Positions 1 through 5,066 of a stretch of DNA of 7,373 nucleotides are shown one piece after another. The DNA is from Acidobacteriota bacterium. GTDB lineage: Bacteria; Acidobacteriota; Vicinamibacteria; Vicinamibacterales; 2-12-FULL-66-21. Within the stretch, counting starts at the first letter, position 1, and every line of letters begins with the position of its first letter. A model generated the notes under the pieces. That model ran no database searches, was not told where the DNA came from, and worked only from the letters and a program-made list of their open reading frames with translations. The translations under genes were made by a program, and so were the position numbers. Where the stretch lies: assembly GCA_020200195.1 (NCBI GenBank), contig JAIVJE010000455.1:1-7373 (forward strand), in the 5' to 3' direction.

Positions 1-1381
1 GCAGTCCGGCGTCCCGTTCTCGGTCATCATCGAGAACACGCCGGTCGGCGCCAAGTGGCTGCAGAAATACGGGTCGTTTTACGTCCAGGATGCGTGGACG
101 ATCGCCGGGCGGCTGACGCTGAACCTTGGTGTCCGGTACGACCATATCCGCGCGATCACCCCGGACCAGTCGTCGGGCGGCGGCGACTTCGCGACAACCT
201 ACCTGGCGGACGCCTTTCCCGAGCTGAAGGAGCACGGGTTTCCGCGAAAAGACCTGTGGGCCTGGAACAGCATGGCGCCGCGGGCGGCGGTCTCGTTCGA
301 CATCGATCGGGCGCGCAAAACCGTGCTCAAAGCCGGATACGCGCGCTACTACCATTTCCTGAATTCGCAGCAGATCTGGTCGGCGAATCCAAACTTCCCG
401 CTGTTCATCACCCTCCGCTGGAACGATCTGAACGGTGACAGCCGGTTCCAGCTTGGCGAGGAAGGGACGCTGTTATCGGTGACGGGCGGCAGCAACACCG
501 GGCTCGATCCCGAGATCCGCCATCCGCACAGCGACGAGCTCACGATTGGTATCGGGCACGAGATCGTACGGGATTTCTCCGTGAACGCCAACTTCATCTA
601 CCGCACGGATAGCGACCTCATCTACAACGTGAACTCCGGCATTCCGTTCAGTAGCTATACTCCGGTCGAGGTCATCGACCCCGGTTCGGACGGGGTCGTC
701 GGCGGCGGCGACGACGCGCCGCTCACCGTCTACGCGCAGGATCCCGCAACGTTCGGCAGGGGGCGATCGCTGCTCGCCAACCCGAGCGAGTTCGGATTCG
801 AGAACGGACGGACGTACACAGGATTCGAGGTGATTGGGAACAAGCGACTCTCGAACCGGTGGCAGTTTGTCGGTTCGCTGGTGGTGTCGAAGATGGAGGT
901 GACCACGCCGACGTCCGAGGCCGGCGGAGCAATCGGCAACATCTTCCAGACACCCAACAACGTTCTGAACACGCGTGGCATCGACGATTTGAACCAGAAA
1001 TACCAGATCAAGCTGCAAGGCACGTACATCGCGCCCTACGGGATCGTGGTGAGCGGCCTCTACCGGTACGGCTCCGGCCTGCCTTACACGCGGCAGCTCG
1101 TCGTGCGCGGGCTGCCGCAGGGGCCCATTACCGTCCTCGCGGAGCCGCGCGGCTCGCGGACAAGCGACGCCTACCACTGGACCGACCTGCGCGCGGAAAA
1201 GACGTTCACGTTACCCGGCGCCACCAGCCGCCGGCGGCTTGGCGTGATTCTCGATCTGTTCAACATTACGAACGCGTCGACCGTCCTTCAGTACGGCAGC
1301 CGGACCGGCATCGACCTTGGAGTGCCGCGCGTGGTGCGCAATCCGCGGATCGCGCGCTTCGGCGTGCGATTCGGCTGGTAG
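1..1381 (+). CDS. TonB-dependent outer-membrane receptor, C-terminal part (5' end outside window)
   Basis: The reading frame is open from base 2 to the TAG at 1379-1381, giving 459 residues without a start; the plug domain and any carboxypeptidase-regulatory-like N-terminal domain lie upstream of the window. The visible part is a run of amphipathic beta-strands alternating with polar loops. Typical barrel phrases are SFYVQDAWTIAGRLTLNLGVRYD near the beginning and LDLFNITNAST near the end, and the chain finishes FGVRFGW, with the terminal aromatic residue used for outer-membrane insertion. Such receptors import large or scarce nutrients across the outer membrane using TonB energy; the ligand cannot be inferred. 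Two acidic loops at 425-460 and 677-715 resemble Ca-binding loops. The stop lies 5 nt before the next gene, so co-transcription with the amidohydrolase is likely. The ATG at 272 is internal and not a true start. Confidence 0.9.
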   Translation, partial: QSGVPFSVIIENTPVGAKWLQKYGSFYVQDAWTIAGRLTLNLGVRYDHIRAITPDQSSGGGDFATTYLADAFPELKEHGFPRKDLWAWNSMAPRAAVSFDIDRARKTVLKAGYARYYHFLNSQQIWSANPNFPLFITLRWNDLNGDSRFQLGEEGTLLSVTGGSNTGLDPEIRHPHSDELTIGIGHEIVRDFSVNANFIYRTDSDLIYNVNSGIPFSSYTPVEVIDPGSDGVVGGGDDAPLTVYAQDPATFGRGRSLLANPSEFGFENGRTYTGFEVIGNKRLSNRWQFVGSLVVSKMEVTTPTSEAGGAIGNIFQTPNNVLNTRGIDDLNQKYQIKLQGTYIAPYGIVVSGLYRYGSGLPYTRQLVVRGLPQGPITVLAEPRGSRTSDAYHWTDLRAEKTFTLPGATSRRRLGVILDLFNITNASTVLQYGSRTGIDLGVPRVVRNPRIARFGVRFGW

Positions 1382-1386
1382 CGGTC

Positions 1387-2598
1387 ATGCGCGTCATCAA
1401 GCGATCAATCGCGGTCGTGTGTGCCGTCGCGCTGACCGCCTGCTTCGCCGCCCGCACCGTCAGTCAGGCTGCAACAGCGGCTCCCGCGGGACGCCAGGCC
1501 GGCCGCATGAACCAGCCGGCCCCCGCGACGCAGACGGGGCCGGCGCTCATGCTCACCAACGCGTGGCTCATCGACGGCACGGGCGCACCGGCCGTCGAAG
1601 ACGCGTGGATTCACATTGCTGACGGACGGATTGCGGACGTCGGCAGGGGCGCTCCGCCGGCGGCGCCCGGCGCGCGGGTTCTCGATCTCAAGGGTCGTAC
1701 GGTGCTCCCCGGGCTCTCGGATATGCACGTGCATCTCGGGGCGTTGCCGCAAGCCCGATGGATGCTGAAGTTGCTGCTGGCCCACGGCGTGACCAACATC
1801 AAGGAGGCCGGCAATACGCTCGGCAACCTCGCAGCGATCCGGCGTTGGATGGCTGAGGACAGGCGGCTTCCGCACCTGTACATCAGTGGTGCGACGCTGA
1901 ACGGCAGCGAGGCGGACCTCCAGTTCCTGCCCGCTGGCGGCCGCACGAGAACGCTGCTCGACAACAACCTCGCGTTCGGAGTCGATTTCATCAAGATTCA
2001 CAACTGGATTTCTTCATTCGCGCTGAAGCAGATCGCCGCCTTCTCCGAGGCCCACGATCTGTATCTGACGGGCCACGTGCCATTGAGCGTCACGAGCGTC
2101 GCCGCGATCGACGCCGGGATGACAATCCTCGAGCACGTCCGCGTGCACCAGGGCGAAGTGATCGACGATCCGCAAGTCGTCGCACGGTTTCCTCTCGATC
2201 TCGTGGTCATGCGGCGGACCGGCTACTGGGCTTTCCTGAAGTCGGAGAACCCGGTGGCTCGAGCGACCCTCGACGCGTGGGCGCAGCGGAAGAACAGGTT
2301 CTTCAGCGATCCGACCTTGGTCGTGCAGGAGGCGCTGGGCTACGCCGACGATCCGGCGAAACGTGACGCCCCCGAGATGCGGCTCATCAGCCCCGCGATG
2401 GCGCGACAATGGCCGCAGGCAACGAAAGTATACGGGGATCTGTCGCCGGAGGAGTTCGCAGTGGCGAAGGGGTCGGTCACGGGAATGATCGCGTTCGTTG
2501 GCGCCGCCCATCGGCGTGGGATCCGAATCCTGACCGGCACCGATACCGCGGTCCCGTACCGGCGGCGAGCTGCTCGATCGCCCACGACTCTTGTCTGA
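1387..2598 (+). CDS. Lipoprotein-type metal-dependent amidohydrolase, C-terminally truncated (probable pseudogene)
   Basis: This 403-residue ORF belongs to the amidohydrolase superfamily (imidazolonepropionase/Xaa-Pro dipeptidase-like branch), whose members hydrolyse amide or peptide bonds. ATG 1387 is chosen because it gives a signal peptide: basic MRVIKR, a hydrophobic stretch, then the lipobox LTAC with Cys19, suggesting a lipid-anchored envelope protein. ATG 1507 would remove this signal. The expected barrel metal ligands are visible: His114/His116 (HVH), the carbamylated-lysine candidate Lys203 (FIKIH), His230 (GHVP), His250 (EHV) and Asp386 (TGTDT). After residue ~390 the family pattern stops abruptly; only 12 unrelated, Arg-rich residues follow. 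The last barrel helix and the C-terminal beta-sandwich strands (the usual GxxEPGKxADLVLLDGNP-type segment) are absent. A tail-like fragment follows in another frame at 2561-2665. Family assignment is firm, but activity in this form is doubtful. There is no strong ribosome binding site; coupling to the receptor 5 nt upstream is plausible. Confidence 0.85.
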   Translation: MRVIKRSIAVVCAVALTACFAARTVSQAATAAPAGRQAGRMNQPAPATQTGPALMLTNAWLIDGTGAPAVEDAWIHIADGRIADVGRGAPPAAPGARVLDLKGRTVLPGLSDMHVHLGALPQARWMLKLLLAHGVTNIKEAGNTLGNLAAIRRWMAEDRRLPHLYISGATLNGSEADLQFLPAGGRTRTLLDNNLAFGVDFIKIHNWISSFALKQIAAFSEAHDLYLTGHVPLSVTSVAAIDAGMTILEHVRVHQGEVIDDPQVVARFPLDLVVMRRTGYWAFLKSENPVARATLDAWAQRKNRFFSDPTLVVQEALGYADDPAKRDAPEMRLISPAMARQWPQATKVYGDLSPEEFAVAKGSVTGMIAFVGAAHRRGIRILTGTDTAVPYRRRAARSPTTLV

Positions 2599-2665
2599 CG
2601 CGGCGCAGCTCGCCGCCGCGGATCTGCCGGCCAAGACGGTACCTCCTTCCCCGCAGAACGACTGA
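2561..2665 (+). pseudogene. Out-of-frame remnant of the amidohydrolase C-terminus
   Basis: Reading from 2561 in the frame one base later than the upstream amidohydrolase gives 34 residues beginning GGELLDRPRLLSDAAQLAAA and a TGA at 2663-2665. Amidohydrolases of this group usually end with a pattern like GxLLDRxxLxxLLxxA, so this looks like the original C-terminal helix of the gene at 1387. The paralogue on the other strand ends its amidohydrolase part with RGRWLPAAELQRMLNELA at the equivalent place. By that comparison about 75 residues (roughly 225 bp, not a multiple of three) lie between the two pieces in an intact gene and are missing here. The TGA sits one base before the dipeptidase GTG, as expected for a tightly packed operon. 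The resemblance is short, so the call is an inference. Confidence 0.5.
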
Positions 2666-2666
2666 C

Positions 2667-3815
2667 GTGGCCCGATCGCCGCTGCTGCTGACGCGCCGTG
2701 AGTTCAGCATCGCCGTCGGCGCCCCTCTCGTGTTCGCTCCGTCCTCGGCACAAGGACAGCCGACGCGTGCGGTCCTGACGGCAGCGGTCGCGCGCGAGGT
2801 CTACCGGCGGAGCATCGCGATCGACGGTCTGGCCAGCCCGAACGCGTTCAACGTGAACTGGCCGCCGCGCGACCAGCCGCTGACGGCCGCGCAGCTCGAG
2901 AACGTTCGCCAGTCCGGTCTGACCGCCATCAACCTCACCGTCAGTGACTTCACGTACGAAGAGACGGTGGCCAAGATCGCATACTGGGCGCGCGAAATGA
3001 CCCTTCATCCCGAACGGCTCCGCCTCGTCCGGTCGACACGCGACATCGCCCAAAGCAAGAACGACGGCGTCCTCGGCCTGATGCTTGGCTTCCAGTTCGC
3101 CGACATGCTCGGGCGCGACGTGTCGAGAGTCGATGTCTTTTACCATCTCGGCGTCCGCGTCGTGCAGCTCACGTACAACGACCGGAACTTCCTGGGGGAC
3201 GGCTGCCTCGAGCCGGGGAACGCGGGCCTGAGCGCGTTCGGACGGGACGTGGTCGCCCGCATGAACGAGCTGGGAACGGCCGTCGATCTGAGCCACTGCG
3301 GAACACAGACCACCGCCGACGGCATCGCCGCGTCACGGGGACCGGTACTCATCACGCACAGCGGCTGCCGCGAAGTGTACCGTCACCCTCGAAATAAGGA
3401 GGATCGAGAGCTACGGGCGTTGGCCGAGCGGGGCGGCGTGATTGGGATTTTTCTGATGCCGTTTTTAGGTGGTACCGGCGCGGCCACGATCGACGTCCTG
3501 ATGCGCCACGTGGAGCACGCGCTGAACGTGTGCGGCGCCGATCACGTCGGCATCGGAAGCGATCTCAGTATCAGCCCCGTGGAGGAAAGCCCCGACTACG
3601 TGAAGGCAAAGGCGGCGTTCACCGTGATGCGGACCAAGCGCGGCATCGTCGCGCCTGACGAGGACCGGCCGCTGTACGTGCCCGAGCTGAACTACCCCCG
3701 CCGCCTGGAAGGGATCGCGGTCGCCCTTGCGGCCCGCGGGCATTCCTCGGCCGTGATCGAAAAGGTCATCGGCGGAAATTTCTACCGCGCCCTCAGCGAC
3801 ATCTGGCGCGCATGA
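2667..3815 (+). CDS. Exported M19 (membrane/renal dipeptidase) family protein with incomplete metal site
   Basis: This is a 382-residue protein from GTG 2667. The N-terminus, LTRREFSIAVGAPLVFA with a twin arginine at 10-11 followed by a hydrophobic stretch, is a Tat-type export signal and supports this start, although the frame is open further upstream. M19 hallmarks are clear: LGVRVVQLTYN, DLSH (His210), THS (His231), HPRN (240-243), GIGSD (Asp299) and the C-terminal IGGNFYRAL. Classical M19 enzymes are dizinc TIM-barrel hydrolases of dipeptides (and some beta-lactams). Here the first-strand HxD is IDGLAS, with Leu55 and Ser57 in place of His and Asp, and the bridging Glu position reads GFQF (Gln143), so the first metal site appears lost while the second-site histidines stay. 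Length and ends are normal, so the gene looks intact. No good ribosome binding site precedes it; translation was probably coupled to the upstream amidohydrolase tail ending at 2665. Dipeptidase activity should not be assumed. Confidence 0.88.
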   Translation: MARSPLLLTRREFSIAVGAPLVFAPSSAQGQPTRAVLTAAVAREVYRRSIAIDGLASPNAFNVNWPPRDQPLTAAQLENVRQSGLTAINLTVSDFTYEETVAKIAYWAREMTLHPERLRLVRSTRDIAQSKNDGVLGLMLGFQFADMLGRDVSRVDVFYHLGVRVVQLTYNDRNFLGDGCLEPGNAGLSAFGRDVVARMNELGTAVDLSHCGTQTTADGIAASRGPVLITHSGCREVYRHPRNKEDRELRALAERGGVIGIFLMPFLGGTGAATIDVLMRHVEHALNVCGADHVGIGSDLSISPVEESPDYVKAKAAFTVMRTKRGIVAPDEDRPLYVPELNYPRRLEGIAVALAARGHSSAVIEKVIGGNFYRALSDIWRA

Positions 3816-5039
3816 GCACGTCCGCCTCAGGATCGTCGCCGCCTGCAGCGCCTGCAGCGGCGTCAGGCCGGCGTCGGCGAGCAGCCCCAGCTCGTGCTGC
3901 AGTCCGAAACCGGGTAACAGCGTTCCCAGGCCGACGCCGTCCGTTCCCGCGACGATGGGTACACCCGCCTGCGCCAGCATCCTGACGAACTGCAGCCGCT
4001 TGCGGAAGCTGGCGCGCGCCGCCTCCTTCAGCTCCGGAGGAAGCGTGAAGATTGCGACGTCGGGCGCGCTCGTCCAGCGGCGGAGGAGCGCTCCGGGCAG
4101 GTACTGATTGTTGGGATCCTTCGCCGGATCGGCCGACGGCGCTGCATAGAACTCATCGGTGGTCAGCGTCGGATCGAGAAAGATTTTCTTGGTCGCGAGC
4201 AGCGCAACGAGTTGCGCAAGCCGCGGCGAATCGAGGTCGAATGCCTGCCACAGCAGCGTCTCGCGTTCGGTCACCGGCAGGAAATCAATCTTGTCCGCCT
4301 CGGCCTTCGGCAGCAGCTCTCTCCCGGTCACCCGAATGTGCTCGAGGCCGTCCATCCCGAGTTCGATCGCGCGCGTCATCGTCAGCGTCCGCGGCACGTG
4401 CCCGATCACGGGGACGCCGCGGGCATGCGCCGTGCGCAGAATGGTCACCAGCGCGGCTTCCGTGACGTTGTTGTACACCTTGATGTAATCGACGCCCTGA
4501 TCGATCAGGAACGTCACCGCGCTCGCGGCCCGCTCGGGAGTGTCCACCAGGATGCACCCCGCCGGCCAGACCGGCGGCTTCCCGTCGAGCATGGGTCCCG
4601 TGAAGAACAGCCGAGGGCCGATCCGTTCCCCCGAGGTGAGCGACTCGCGCGTAAGGCGAAGGACGGTCAGATTGCCGGAGGGATCCCGGATCGTCGTCAC
4701 GCCGTTCGCGAGATACAGCTCGAGCGGCAGGCCGGCGTTCACACCCTCCGAGATGTGCGCGTGCATGTCGACAAGCCCCGGGACAATCCATTTCCCGCGA
4801 GCGTCCACGACGCGCGCTTCGGCCGGGACCTGCACGTCGGATCGGGTTCCCACTCTTGCGATACGTTCTCCGTTCAGGAGCAGGACGCCGTCAGGGACGG
4901 TCGAACCCGTGGCCACATCGATGATCGTTCCACCCATGATCGCTACCTGCGTCACGGGACGCGATTGGCGCTCCGCTGATTCTTCCGCGCTGGGAACGGA
5001 AGCCCAGAGACACAGGGCGATCAGTGTCAATGCTTTCAC
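3465..5039 (-). CDS. Exported amidohydrolase, native C-terminus lost; ORF runs on antisense to the dipeptidase
   Basis: The start is GTG at 5039-5037, chosen because AGGAG lies 6 nt upstream and a signal peptide follows (MKALTLIALCLWASVPSA). Amidohydrolase ligands are all visible: His93/His95 (HAH), Lys187 (YIKVY), His214 (GHVP), His234 (EHIR) and Asp367 (AGTDG). The last barrel helix is present (PGFGLQHELGLLADAGLTPL, then QALQAATI). Homology stops at about residue 403 (position 3831). The remaining residues to 524 are low-plausibility His/Arg/Ala-rich sequence, of which the last 117 codons are exactly antisense to the dipeptidase 3' end. The expected C-terminal beta-sandwich strands (~70 residues) are therefore missing, and the real coding part is about 3831-5039. 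The gene lies 27 nt downstream of a paralogue on the same strand, so the two form an operon. Its likely role is hydrolysis of amide or peptide bonds in the periplasm, if a functional version exists. Family assignment is firm; the 3' end as drawn is not a natural gene end. Confidence 0.8.
   Translation of the reverse strand: MKALTLIALCLWASVPSAEESAERQSRPVTQVAIMGGTIIDVATGSTVPDGVLLLNGERIARVGTRSDVQVPAEARVVDARGKWIVPGLVDMHAHISEGVNAGLPLELYLANGVTTIRDPSGNLTVLRLTRESLTSGERIGPRLFFTGPMLDGKPPVWPAGCILVDTPERAASAVTFLIDQGVDYIKVYNNVTEAALVTILRTAHARGVPVIGHVPRTLTMTRAIELGMDGLEHIRVTGRELLPKAEADKIDFLPVTERETLLWQAFDLDSPRLAQLVALLATKKIFLDPTLTTDEFYAAPSADPAKDPNNQYLPGALLRRWTSAPDVAIFTLPPELKEAARASFRKRLQFVRMLAQAGVPIVAGTDGVGLGTLLPGFGLQHELGLLADAGLTPLQALQAATILRRTCSCAPDVAEGAVEISADDLFDHGRGMPAGRKGDRDPFQAAGVVQLGHVQRPVLVRRDDAALGPHHGERRLCLHVVGAFLHGADTEIASDADVIGAAHVQRVLHVAHQDVDRGRAGTT
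3816..3830. other. Convergent gene junction / probable rearrangement or assembly breakpoint
   Basis: Only about 15 bases separate the dipeptidase stop codon (plus strand, ends 3815) from the last family-like codon of the minus-strand amidohydrolase (Ile403, 3831-3833). The amidohydrolase lacks its usual last ~70 residues, so the junction falls inside a gene rather than between two genes. There is no terminator hairpin, insertion sequence, target duplication or obvious inverted repeat here. Confidence 0.45.
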
Positions 5040-5045
5040 GTCGAG

Positions 5046-5050
5046 CTCCT
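5046..5050 (-). promoter_or_regulatory. Ribosome binding site of the downstream minus-strand amidohydrolase
   Basis: On the minus strand, AGGAG is followed by a 6-nt spacer (CTCGAC) and the GTG at 5039. This is the clearest Shine-Dalgarno site in the window, and it decides the non-ATG start of that gene. It lies within the 27-nt gap after the preceding gene's TAA. Confidence 0.7.
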
Positions 5051-5066
5051 GTAGGCGTGGCGTCGG

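Noticed and set aside
859..1386. N-terminal extension of the plus-strand amidohydrolase frame back to 859
   Set aside because: It overlaps the receptor coding sequence in another frame and is Arg/His/Ala-rich with no family pattern; the signal peptide at 1387 marks the real start.
2550..2600. Programmed ribosomal frameshift joining the amidohydrolase to its tail
   Set aside because: No slippery heptamer or stimulatory structure is evident, and a frameshift would still leave about 75 family residues missing.
2340..3296. Long minus-strand open frame (318 codons) opposite the amidohydrolase and dipeptidase
   Set aside because: It is a shadow of high-GC coding sequence, with no recognisable motif and complete overlap with well-supported plus-strand genes.
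3841..3862. Short direct repeat of CTGCAGCG
   Set aside because: It encodes the LQALQA helix of the minus-strand amidohydrolase and is explained by the protein sequence.
4212..4979. Plus-strand open frame of 255 codons opposite the minus-strand amidohydrolase
   Set aside because: It is antisense to a gene with all catalytic motifs, and its composition (Arg/His-rich) is typical of a shadow frame.
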